From assembly GCA_002071485.1 (NCBI GenBank), contig MWFF01000065.1, positions 1 through 64,000 on the forward strand: DNA of 64,000 bases, read 5' to 3'. The translations under genes were made by a program, and so were the position numbers. Under the pieces are notes generated by a model. That model searched no databases, was not told the origin of the DNA, and saw nothing but the letters and a program-made list of their open reading frames with translations. This stretch comes from Verrucomicrobia bacterium ADurb.Bin006. GTDB taxonomy: Bacteria > Verrucomicrobiota > Verrucomicrobiia > Limisphaerales > J093. Below, one piece after another: positions 52,310-60,986 of the stretch (the first letter of the stretch is position 1; the number at the start of each line of letters is the position of its first letter).

Positions 52310-53299
52310 TCATGGCACCGGCAGCTCGTCGAAGATGCGTTGGATGATGGTCTCGGAGGTCTTGTCCTCCGCCTCGGCCTCGTAGGTGACTGTGACCCGG
52401 TGACGGAGGACATCCATGCCGATGGTCTTGACATCCTGGGGGGTGACGTAGCCGCGCCCGCGCAGGAACGCATGCGCTTTCGCGCAGAGCGTGAGCCCGA
52501 TCGTCGCGCGCGGCGAGGCGCCGAGTTCTATGAACTCGCGCACGGGAATCTTGTATTTGTCCGGCTCGCGGGTGCAGCAGACGAGATCGACGATGTAGTC
52601 CTTGACCTTGTCGTCGATGTAGATCTCGTTGATCACTTCGCGCGCCTGGAGAATCTGTTCGGGCATGACCACCGGGTTGGTGTGGGGTTGGCCGCTGGTG
52701 CGGGCCATTAAATCGAGGATCTGACGCTCCTCGTCGCGAGACGGATACCCGATTTTGAGCTTGAGCGTGAAGCGGTCGACCTGCGCCTCGGGCAGGGGAT
52801 AGGTGCCTTCCTGTTCGATCGGGTTTTGTGTGGCCAGAACCAGGAACGGCTCATCGAGCGGGAATGTCTCGTCGCCGATGGTCACCTGCCGTTCCTGCAT
52901 GGCCTCGAGCAGGGCGCTCTGGACCTTGGCGGGCGCGCGGTTGATTTCGTCGGCCAGGATGAAGTTTGCGAAGATGGGGCCCTGGCGAACCGTGAACTTG
53001 CGCTGTGTGGGCGCGTAGATCTGGGTGCCGATCACGTCGGCAGGCAGCATATCGGGTGTGAACTGGATGCGGCTGAACCGGGTGGCGACAGCCGCGGCGA
53101 GGGACTTGACCGAGAGGGTCTTGGCCAGGCCGGGGACGCCTTCGAGCAGCACATGACCGTTGGCGAGCAGACCCACCAGCAGCCGCTCGACAAGATAGTG
53201 TTGACCGACCACGACCCGCCCGATTTCCTGGATCAGGGGTCCGGTGAAGGCACTCGCGCGCTGCACCCTCTCGCTGATCGCATTGATATCCATGCTCAT
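52310..53299 (-). CDS. moxR: MoxR family AAA+ ATPase
   Basis: This 329-aa cytosolic ATPase has Walker A GVPGLAKT (residues 54-61), Walker B with FILADEINRA (113-122), sensor I in the VLATQNPIEQEGTYPLPEAQ motif, and the C-terminal lid with ELGASPRATIGL. MoxR proteins act as chaperones that load cofactors or assemble complexes with VWA proteins. It is the first gene of a seven-gene minus-strand operon moxR-DUF58-DUF4381-batA-batB/C-batD-batE, so its promoter should lie in 53300-53607. Confidence 0.96.
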   Translation of the reverse strand: MSMDINAISERVQRASAFTGPLIQEIGRVVVGQHYLVERLLVGLLANGHVLLEGVPGLAKTLSVKSLAAAVATRFSRIQFTPDMLPADVIGTQIYAPTQRKFTVRQGPIFANFILADEINRAPAKVQSALLEAMQERQVTIGDETFPLDEPFLVLATQNPIEQEGTYPLPEAQVDRFTLKLKIGYPSRDEERQILDLMARTSGQPHTNPVVMPEQILQAREVINEIYIDDKVKDYIVDLVCCTREPDKYKIPVREFIELGASPRATIGLTLCAKAHAFLRGRGYVTPQDVKTIGMDVLRHRVTVTYEAEAEDKTSETIIQRIFDELPVP

Positions 53300-53607
53300 C
53301 GTCTCAAATCCTATGGAACCATTGACACCAAAACCAGCAAATGTGTTCGGCGGAGCTCAGTGTGAAACACGAAGCCGCCCCGCACACAGGCAAACTTCGT
53401 CCCTGGGCCTGCATCTGGGTTCTCACAGCGCAAGGGGCCGCGCGGTCGGCCCGCGCCGCGGCACTGGCGCCGCGCGTGCGGGCAAACACCAACATCGGTC
53501 AAGCGCCACTCGGGACGCCTTGACCCATGGCACGCACTTCGGTCCGCTCGAGTGTCGGTGCTGCGACGCCGAAGGACGGGGCATTCGCCCGGCTGCACGT
53601 TGGCGCG
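53300..53607. other. Intergenic region upstream of moxR
   Basis: About 300 bp with no family-like frame. It should contain the promoter of the bat operon. No clear promoter or operator could be identified. Confidence 0.5.
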
Positions 53608-53766
53608 TCAGCTCGACTTCTCTGCCTTGCTCTTGCGCTTCAGATCGGCCCGATGCGCGCGTTCGTAGGTCTGGATGTCCTTGAATCGGCCTTTGGCATC
53701 CCTGACGGCGTAGAGTCACTTGCCAGCGCTGCTGCGGTGCGTTGTGCGTTTTGCTTTGCCTGCCAT
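53608..53766 (-). pseudogene. Small basic protein gene with an in-frame TGA
   Basis: The minus frame reads MAGKAKRTTHRSSAGK, then a TGA (53716-53718), then LYAVRDAKGRFKDIQTYERA and a basic end with a KRKSKAEKSS tail, closing in a regular stop: 53 codons including both stops. The Lys/Arg-rich composition, the Thr/Ser start and the VRDxxGxFKDIQTYxRAH segment look like a conserved small basic protein family, but I cannot name it. A one-codon change of a Lys or other codon to TGA explains the break. Translation restart or read-through is possible but not supported by sequence. Confidence 0.6.
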
Positions 53767-54182
53767 ATCGTGACCTTTTCGCTGTTTGGTTGTCTCTTCA
53801 CCGTCCCGAAAAGCCTTTCCGGCTCGCGCAGGCCAGTCCGGTGACTCACGTTGCGCAATCGCGTCGAACAGTGGGATGAAAGCAATCGACCGCGCGCTGT
53901 CAAGACTGCTTGCAGACGCGTCGGACGTTCCAGTGTCTGAGGTTTTTCGACGTTGTCTTGGGCGCGGCGCGGGTTCTCAATCTGCCGCATCGCCGGTTTG
54001 GAACCGACAAGGGCCTGGTCTGGCGCACGGGCCTCCGAGTTCATCGCAGCCCCGCAGATTCCAAACCTGCAATCCAGTGCTCCATGACTCGAGTCTTGAA
54101 CCGGCGCGCCGGCGCGGATTTACTGCCCGCACACGTTCGCGTGCGGCGGGTCCGGATCGGGGGCGCGGGCGGGATAGATCAC
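53767..54182. other. Intergenic region upstream of the SSS symporter
   Basis: About 415 bp. Long open frames here have no recognisable domain. The symporter promoter is expected in this stretch; no hairpin, operator or transposon end was seen. Confidence 0.45.
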
Positions 54183-56015
54183 ATGAAACTGCAAATCATC
54201 GATTGGTGCATTATTGCGGCCTCGCTGTTCGTCTGCTTCATTCCCGCCCTTTTTTTCGGAAAACGCGCCGGCAAAAACACCTCCGAGTTTTTCGTCTCGG
54301 GGCGTTCGGTGCCCTGGTGGCTGGCCGGATTGTCGATGGTGGCGACGACTTTCAGCAGCGACACCCCGAATCTGGTGACGGACATAGTGCGGCGCAACGG
54401 GGTTGCGGGCAATTGGGTCTGGTGGGCGTTTGCGCTGACCGGTGTGGCGACCGTTTTTTTCTATGCGCGCATGTGGCGGCGGTCGGAGGTTATGACGGAT
54501 CTCGAGTATTACGAGCGGCGGTATTCGGGCAAGGCGGCGAGCGTGGTGCGGGGTTTTCGGTCGGTGTACCTCGGGCTCTTTTTCAACTGCGTCATCATGG
54601 CGACAGTGAATCTGGCCGCGTGCAAGATCGCGAACGTGCTGTTCGGGCTGCCGCGGTGGCAGACGCTGGTGGTGTGCGGGATTCTGAATGTGATCTTCGC
54701 GGCGCATTCGGGGCTATGGGGGGTGCTGGTGATCGACATGATCCAGTTTGTTCTGATGATGACGGCGGTTGTGGCGGCGGCGTTCTTTGCGGTGCAGCAC
54801 GTTGGCGGCTTGAGCGTGATGGTCGAGCGCCTCTCCGGGCCCATGCATGGTCCCGACGGTCAGACCATGCTGCATTACTTGAATCTCCTGCCCGACTTCA
54901 CCAACAACTGGAACATCGCGGTTGCGGTGTTCATCATGCCGCTCGCTGTGCAGTGGTGGGCAACCTGGTACCCGGGGGCCGAGCCGGGGGGCGGCAGCTA
55001 CATTGCCCAGCGGATGCTGGCCTCGAAATCGGAGAAGGACTCGCTGGGCGCGGTGCTCTTCTTCAACGTCGCCCACTATGTGTTGCGTCCCTGGCCCTGG
55101 ATTCTCGTCGGCTTGTGCTCGTTGATCGTGTATCCGCAGTTGTCGGACATTCAGAAGGCCTTTCCCAATCTCGATTCGAAGTTGCTCGGGCACGACATCG
55201 CCTACCCGGCCATGCTCAAGTTCCTGCCGGTCGGCTTCATCGGCCTGATGGTGGGCGGGCTGATTGCGGCGAATTCCTCGACCATTCTGACGCATCTGAA
55301 CTGGGGTTCGTCGTATCTGGTGCACGATTTCTACCGCCGTTTCATCCGCAGGGACGCGGGTGAAAAGCATTACGTGGCAGTCGGGCGGCTCACCACGGTG
55401 GGCCTGTTCCTCGCGTCGAGCGGCATGGTGTATCTGTTGGACACCGCCAAGGACAGCTTCGACATTATCCTCCAGATCGGCGCGGGCACGGGCTTGCTCT
55501 ACCTGTTGCGATGGTTCTGGTGGCGCATCACAGCCTGGTGCGAAGTGGTGGCCATGGTCAGTTCGTTCGGAGTTTCCCTGGTTTTTCTAGTTCTCAAGAA
55601 ACATGCCGGTTACGAGATCTCGACCCACCATGCGCTGGTGATCACGGTGGCGGTGACGACCGTGTGCTGGGTCCTGACGGCGTTCCTCGGCCCGCAAACC
55701 GAGCGGCAGACATTGATCGAGTTCTATCGCAAAGTCCGTCCTTTCGGCCCCGGATGGCGGCGCATTCGGGAGGAAGCGGGTTTGGCCGAGCACGAGGCGG
55801 CTGCCACGCGCGAGAACATCCCGCTCGCACTGATGGGGTGGACGTCCGGGTGCGCGCTGATCTGGTCGTCCCTGTTCACTGTGGGCACGTTGCTGTACGG
55901 GCGCTGGATGCAGGCGGGTCTGCTCCTGGCCGTGTGTGTGGTCAGTGGCCTCGTGTTGCTGTGTGTCGTGAACTTACTGTGGCAGAACCCGCGGAAACCG
56001 GACCGCTCGGTTTGA
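54183..56015 (+). CDS. Sodium:solute symporter family (SSS) protein
   Basis: This 610-aa inner-membrane protein has about 13 TM helices. The start MKLQIIDWCIIAASLFVCFI opens TM1. Family features are the SGRSVPWWLAGLSMVATTFS segment of TM2, the WYPGAEPGGGSYIAQRMLAS loop, and GGLIAANSSTILTHLNWGSS in TM8 where sodium ligands usually lie. The C-terminal 100 residues carry a cytoplasmic segment (KVRPFGPGWRRIREEAGLAE) and two more TM helices, a common pattern in Planctomycetota and Verrucomicrobiota sugar symporters. The ATG at 54183 is chosen because the upstream 91 codons have no TM. The substrate cannot be told from sequence, but a sugar or sugar acid is likely. Confidence 0.92.
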   Translation: MKLQIIDWCIIAASLFVCFIPALFFGKRAGKNTSEFFVSGRSVPWWLAGLSMVATTFSSDTPNLVTDIVRRNGVAGNWVWWAFALTGVATVFFYARMWRRSEVMTDLEYYERRYSGKAASVVRGFRSVYLGLFFNCVIMATVNLAACKIANVLFGLPRWQTLVVCGILNVIFAAHSGLWGVLVIDMIQFVLMMTAVVAAAFFAVQHVGGLSVMVERLSGPMHGPDGQTMLHYLNLLPDFTNNWNIAVAVFIMPLAVQWWATWYPGAEPGGGSYIAQRMLASKSEKDSLGAVLFFNVAHYVLRPWPWILVGLCSLIVYPQLSDIQKAFPNLDSKLLGHDIAYPAMLKFLPVGFIGLMVGGLIAANSSTILTHLNWGSSYLVHDFYRRFIRRDAGEKHYVAVGRLTTVGLFLASSGMVYLLDTAKDSFDIILQIGAGTGLLYLLRWFWWRITAWCEVVAMVSSFGVSLVFLVLKKHAGYEISTHHALVITVAVTTVCWVLTAFLGPQTERQTLIEFYRKVRPFGPGWRRIREEAGLAEHEAAATRENIPLALMGWTSGCALIWSSLFTVGTLLYGRWMQAGLLLAVCVVSGLVLLCVVNLLWQNPRKPDRSV

Positions 56016-56117
56016 GCGGTGAACGGCTGACCCGATGACGGCGCGGGTTGATCCGCATGGCAGTCCTCCTGCGACGTCTGACCGTCCTGTGCGCCAATCG
56101 GGCGCGAAAACTGCGGG

Positions 56118-57494
56118 TCAGGCTGCCGTGCCAGCCAACTCGGGCCAGAGGGCGGCGCCCAGGCGCATTCCGGCGGCGTAGTTGTCGAGATTGAACTTCT
56201 CGTTCGGCGAGTGCGCGTTGTCGTCGGGGAGGGCCAGGCCCAGCAGCAACGTGTCGGCGCCGAGGATGCGCTTGAAGTCGGTGACGATCGGGATGGATCC
56301 CCCTTCGCGCAGCAAAACCGGGTCGCGTCCGAACGCGGTCTTCAGGGCGCGCAGGCCGGCCTGAGCTGCTGGGCTGGTGGGCGAGAACAGGTAGGGCTGG
56401 CCGCCGTGCCCGGTCTTGATCTCGGCGCGCACGGTGGGCGGGCAGAGGTGTTCGAGGTGTTTTTTGACGAGCCGGAGGATGCGCGCCGGTTGCTGGTTGG
56501 GGACCAATCGCACGGTGATTTTGGCGCTGGCCCAGGATGGGACGATGGTCTTGCTGCCCTCGCCCTGGTAGCCGCTGGTGAGACCGTTGATTTCGAACGT
56601 GGGGCGGGCGCTGCGTTGTTCCCAACTCGTATGGCCGCGCTCGCCGTACAACTGCGGCACGCCGAGAAAACGGGCATAGCTCTTCGCATTGAACGGGAGT
56701 CGGGCCAGTTGCTTGCGCTCGTAGGACGTGAGCGGCAGCACATCGTCGTAGAAGCCAGGAACGGCGACGCGTCCGCGCCGATCGCGCATTTGGGCCAGCA
56801 GTTGGCAGAGGGCCATCGCCGGGTTGTCGACCGAGCCGCCGAAGATGCCGGAGTGCAGATCGCGGTTCGGCCCGACGAGTTTGATCTCGAGGGCTGCGAC
56901 GCCGCGGAGGGCGTAGGTGAGCGCCGGCAAGCCCGGCGCCGGCATGCCGTTGTCCGAAACGACCACCGCCTCGCAGCGCAGATCCTGCCGGCGCTCCTTC
57001 AGGAATTCCGCCAGACTGCGGCTTCCCACTTCTTCCTCGCCCTCGATGACGAAGGTGAGATCGCACGGCAATTCCGTCCCTGTCCGGAGATACGCTTCGA
57101 CTGCATTAATATGGGCCAGGTGTTGTCCCTTGTTGTCGCTGGCGCCGCGTCCGTACAGGGATCGTCCCTCGATCCGGGGCTCGAAGGGGGCCGATTTCCA
57201 AAGCTCGAATGGTTCCGGTGGTTGGACGTCATAGTGGCCGTAGACCACGTAATGCGGTTTGTTGCGTCCGCGCGAGCGCGGCGTACGAGCGAGGACGATC
57301 GGGTGGCCCGAGGTTGGGCACAAAGAGGCCTCGAGACCGATGGCCTGGCAGTGCTGGCGCAGCCAATCGGCGCATGCCTGAAGATCGGCGCGGTGATTCG
57401 GTTGGGCGGAGACGCTGGGAAACCGCACGTAGGCGCACAGTTCGTCAACGAAACGAGCTTCGTTTGCCGCGAGATAATCGCGTATAGAGTTCAT
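56118..57494 (-). CDS. M20 family dipeptidase
   Basis: This 458-aa cytosolic metallopeptidase has H87-x-D89 in YVVYGHYDVQPP, bridging D120 in RGASDNKGQ, and catalytic E153/E154 in VIEGEEEVGS. A dimerisation (lid) domain with RDLHSGIFGGSVDNPAM lies in the middle. The C-terminal part has GGSIPIVTDFKRILGAD and ends near NEKFNLDNYAAGM, both typical of the dipeptidase branch (PepV/CNDP-type). The start overlaps the stop of the AsmA-like gene by 4 bp (57491-57494), so the two are probably translated in coupling. Confidence 0.93.
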   Translation of the reverse strand: MNSIRDYLAANEARFVDELCAYVRFPSVSAQPNHRADLQACADWLRQHCQAIGLEASLCPTSGHPIVLARTPRSRGRNKPHYVVYGHYDVQPPEPFELWKSAPFEPRIEGRSLYGRGASDNKGQHLAHINAVEAYLRTGTELPCDLTFVIEGEEEVGSRSLAEFLKERRQDLRCEAVVVSDNGMPAPGLPALTYALRGVAALEIKLVGPNRDLHSGIFGGSVDNPAMALCQLLAQMRDRRGRVAVPGFYDDVLPLTSYERKQLARLPFNAKSYARFLGVPQLYGERGHTSWEQRSARPTFEINGLTSGYQGEGSKTIVPSWASAKITVRLVPNQQPARILRLVKKHLEHLCPPTVRAEIKTGHGGQPYLFSPTSPAAQAGLRALKTAFGRDPVLLREGGSIPIVTDFKRILGADTLLLGLALPDDNAHSPNEKFNLDNYAAGMRLGAALWPELAGTAA

Positions 57495-60400
57495 TTTGGT
57501 GCTGTCGAGTCGAGAGAGGCGTTGGGGAGAACCGTTGGATTGGACTGGGTTGAGGGAAAAGCGGCGCCCAAATCGACGGCAGTCCCGACCAGGGCTCGGC
57601 CATCGATCTTCGGTCTGGGTTCTTTCAGGGTGCCTTCGAAGGTTACGAAGTCAGGGAGCTTGACAAGGGGCTCATCGGTGGTTGCGCCGGGCTGCACGAG
57701 GCCCGCCTTGGCGGCCAGGGGCCGGCTCAAGAAGACCTGCACCGGGATTTCGAGCAGAGAATCGCCCAGCACTGGAGCGAGCGTGATCGCGCCCTGCCCC
57801 TCGGCCAGGAACGCCGCGCTTTGGAGGCGTCCCGATTCCAGTTCGACACGGCCGCTGGTGGCGCGTCCGCGCGCGGCGATGAGTTGGATGGGTGCTTTGG
57901 CGATCTCGGCTGTCCAGCCACCGTCTCCCTCTTGATTCGGAACGGTCGACGAATTGGTCGAGGCGGCGAGCGCCGTGTTTGGGTTGCGCGTCAACTCGGG
58001 GATACGTTCGATGACATGGATCAGGGATTTGAGCAATGGGGTGCGAAGATCGGTGGTGGCGAGGTTGAGGTTGCCACAGCCCAGATCGAAGATGCCGGCC
58101 AGGCTCTGCCGCAGACTGGCGCCGTCACTCCCGGTTCCCGTGAATTGCAGATGCGCGTCGAGATCGCCCGTGATCCGTCCTTTCCGGTCCGGCGCAAACG
58201 CATCCACCCAAGGTCCGATCGGCAGTTTGCTCGACTGCACTATGACGTTGTAAGACGCGGCGGGAGTGCCGGCATCGATTGTGGCGACGGCGCCAAGCGG
58301 GGCGCCATTGGCGGTGAGTTGGAATGGATCGATGACCAGGATGTTGTCGGCGAGCTTCGCGCGGGCCGTCCAGTTGGAGAGGACGGCGTCCTTGGCGTGA
58401 AGCCGTCCGATCTGCCAATCGACGATGCATTCCCGGAAGGGGAGCTTGATGCTGCCCGACGGCGGCGGGGGGGCATCGGCGGGCGGCATCGAGGCGTGTG
58501 CGGGACGGGCTGGGGCGACGGTTGGGGCCTGATTGGTGGCCTGCGCATCCAGGATGTCGGACCAATCGAGCGCTTCGGCGGACACCCGCACCTGCCCCAC
58601 CCACCCGCTGGGGGGGGCCAGGTCGATTCGTCCTCGCACGACCATCTGGTTGGTCGCACGCGGGGTCGGAGGCAGCCTGAGGGCCAGTTCCGTCAAATCC
58701 ACAAGATTCGAGGAGAGGCTGCCATTGAGAGAGAACTCGATGTCCAGAGGCGTATTGGGCATCAGACCTGCGGGATCGGAGATACGAAGCCCCGTGAGGC
58801 GGGTCTGCAATTGCACCGAAGTTCCCGTCACCGGATCGCGCTGGACGATCCCGTCTCCGGTGAATCGGGCTGAGAGAAGCCGAACGGTCGAGAGGCGGGG
58901 GGCGAGGAGAGGCTGCAGGATGGCTTCGGACAGGCCGTTGATGTTGATCTTGCACTCTCCCCGATCGGTGTGCAGGTTGTAGTTGCCGGCGAAGTCGACT
59001 CCGCCGAAGGGGCCGATCCCCTGTCGGGACGCGAGTTGGAGGCGGCGCAGGGTGAGTTCCTGGCCCGTGCTCTCGACTCCGATTTCAATGCGCGCGTCAT
59101 GATTGTCGAAGCGGTACAGGTCATAAGCGCCGCTGAACCCGCGGAGGTTCACGTTGAGTGTGGCTGCGCGCTGACCGCGATTCTGGGCGAACAGGCCATC
59201 GACCGTGACGCGACCGCTCGAGGCGTTCAGGTGAGGCACGGGGAACTGGGACAGGAATTGAGGCACGCCTGACTCCGAGACGAACTGCACATTCGAATCG
59301 CGGGTGGTGAGATCGTAACCCGCGGAACCCGTGACGACGGCCAGGGGGACATCCTCCTCGCTCAGGTGCGCGGTGAATCGCTCGAAGAGGAGCGAACGGT
59401 AATCCGAGAAGTTGCCCAAAGCGGTAAACTTGAGGTTTCCCCGATCGAAGCGTCGGCCGGCCAGTTCCCATTCCGCGTCCTTGAGATCCCCGGCCAGATC
59501 GGTGGTGAATCGGCGTCCGCTCAATTGACACGTCACGGCGCCGGTTGCGCTGAGAATGCCGGCCGGCACGTTGGTTCCGAGAAAGAGCGCCCAATCGCGC
59601 AGGCGCAGGTCGTGGATGGCGATTCGGACAGTCGACTGATTGACGCCCTGGGGGAGGCGTCCCCAGGCCAGGTACATGGGGTTGTCGAGGGTGGCGCTGA
59701 GCAGTTCGCGCTGGGCCTGTCGGCCCGTGAGGGCGAACCGATGGAGGATCGCGGACTGCTCGTTCTCGGTGATCGTCAGGTGGCTGTCCAGGTCAAGGTC
59801 GACCGGTGCGCTGGCGGTTGCTCCGTGGCGCACGCTGAATTGTTCGAGAACCCAACGCCCGGTCAGAACGACCAGATCCCCGCCGCGGGAGACATCGAGC
59901 GTCGTTTTCACATTGATTTTGGTGTCGAGGAAATCGAGGCCGAAGGGCGCTCCCACCAGGTCGAGCACGTTGCGGTCGATCGAGGTGACATCGAGCGAAA
60001 GCCTGGCTTCCGACCGGGCGAGGTCCATCGGACCGCGGGCGCGGATGACACCCAGCGACTGACCGTCGCGCTCGAATCGGGCGGAGAGATCCCGGATTTC
60101 ATTGGCCGAGAAGTCGCAGGCAAGGGTTCCGACGAGTCCGGCCAGGTCGCTCAAGGTGCCTGTGCTTTGGGCAACGGTCAGGCGGGCGTCCCCTCGGGCC
60201 GATGTCGCGCGAAGCCTTTTGTCCAATGAGGCCGTGAAGGCCCCTGCAAGGGTGGCCTGCAATCGGCCCTGGACATTTGTGAGGCCCGAGGCGGGCGTTG
60301 CCGTGTGAGCCGCCGTTGCATGGAACGCGAGTCTCGCCTCCTTTTCGTTACCCAACTCTTCAAGATCCAGTTCCAGCGCGCTGATCTCGCTTAACTGGCT

Positions 60401-60955
60401 GCCGCCGTCGGACGCCAGGCGCAGGAGACGCAGAACGCCGTTAGTGACAGTGATCCTCCCGATGTCCATTTCCAGACGGGCGCTCCGGCGCGCGGTCCGT
60501 GGCCGTTTTCCCCAAGCGTCCCTCAGGGGATCGAGATTGGTCTTGCCATCCGCTTGGCGCACCCAGATGCCCCGGGGCGCTTCGACCACGATTTCCGGGA
60601 ACTCGAGACGCCCCATCAGCAGGCCCCAAGGACGGTACCGCAGGAGCAGGCGTTGGGCCTCGAACAGCGGTTCCGGCCCCTCGGTTTCGAGGCGGAATTG
60701 GTGCAACTCGATCGAGGACAGGGGGTCGACGGAGAGGTCGGCGGCGGTGATCTGCGCGTTCCAGGTCTCGCTCAGGCGCGGGAGCACCACGCGTTTGAGA
60801 AACGACGTGTTTGTGAAGGCGAAGTAGAGGGCGGCCAGGAGGAGCGCCGCGATGATCAGCAGGCCGAGGAGAATGCGCAGCACTCGCCACCACAGCGGGC
60901 GGGGCTTCCATTCCATCGCATCGAGTGAGTCAGAAGCAGGCATGGATTTGTCCAA
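57491..60955 (-). CDS. AsmA-like giant membrane-anchored protein
   Basis: This 1154-aa protein has a short cytoplasmic N-terminus, one TM helix (about residues 24-46, WRVLRILLGLLIIAALLLA), and then about 1100 residues of repeated beta units. The start of the domain (FLKRVVLPRLSETWNAQITA; SVDPLSSIELHQFRL) is AsmA/DUF3971-like, and the final part resembles the AsmA_2 C-terminal domain (the LIAARGRATSGRVELE type strand). AsmA-like proteins form long hydrophobic grooves that move phospholipids between the membranes. No enzymatic motif is visible. It overlaps the M20 gene by 4 bp (ATGA). Confidence 0.86.
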   Translation of the reverse strand: MDKSMPASDSLDAMEWKPRPLWWRVLRILLGLLIIAALLLAALYFAFTNTSFLKRVVLPRLSETWNAQITAADLSVDPLSSIELHQFRLETEGPEPLFEAQRLLLRYRPWGLLMGRLEFPEIVVEAPRGIWVRQADGKTNLDPLRDAWGKRPRTARRSARLEMDIGRITVTNGVLRLLRLASDGGSQLSEISALELDLEELGNEKEARLAFHATAAHTATPASGLTNVQGRLQATLAGAFTASLDKRLRATSARGDARLTVAQSTGTLSDLAGLVGTLACDFSANEIRDLSARFERDGQSLGVIRARGPMDLARSEARLSLDVTSIDRNVLDLVGAPFGLDFLDTKINVKTTLDVSRGGDLVVLTGRWVLEQFSVRHGATASAPVDLDLDSHLTITENEQSAILHRFALTGRQAQRELLSATLDNPMYLAWGRLPQGVNQSTVRIAIHDLRLRDWALFLGTNVPAGILSATGAVTCQLSGRRFTTDLAGDLKDAEWELAGRRFDRGNLKFTALGNFSDYRSLLFERFTAHLSEEDVPLAVVTGSAGYDLTTRDSNVQFVSESGVPQFLSQFPVPHLNASSGRVTVDGLFAQNRGQRAATLNVNLRGFSGAYDLYRFDNHDARIEIGVESTGQELTLRRLQLASRQGIGPFGGVDFAGNYNLHTDRGECKININGLSEAILQPLLAPRLSTVRLLSARFTGDGIVQRDPVTGTSVQLQTRLTGLRISDPAGLMPNTPLDIEFSLNGSLSSNLVDLTELALRLPPTPRATNQMVVRGRIDLAPPSGWVGQVRVSAEALDWSDILDAQATNQAPTVAPARPAHASMPPADAPPPPSGSIKLPFRECIVDWQIGRLHAKDAVLSNWTARAKLADNILVIDPFQLTANGAPLGAVATIDAGTPAASYNVIVQSSKLPIGPWVDAFAPDRKGRITGDLDAHLQFTGTGSDGASLRQSLAGIFDLGCGNLNLATTDLRTPLLKSLIHVIERIPELTRNPNTALAASTNSSTVPNQEGDGGWTAEIAKAPIQLIAARGRATSGRVELESGRLQSAAFLAEGQGAITLAPVLGDSLLEIPVQVFLSRPLAAKAGLVQPGATTDEPLVKLPDFVTFEGTLKEPRPKIDGRALVGTAVDLGAAFPSTQSNPTVLPNASLDSTAPK

Positions 60956-60986
60956 CGGCGGCAGGGTATCCGGTTTGCGCTTCGAG

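Noticed and set aside
48882-52711. Long plus-strand frames of about 560-580 aa
   Set aside because: Antisense to the bat operon; the bat proteins carry MIDAS and Walker motifs, the frames carry none.
44813-53299. moxR-VWA operon as an anti-phage defence system
   Set aside because: Gene order and domains match the housekeeping bat operon fully, and no effector nuclease or toxin domain is present.
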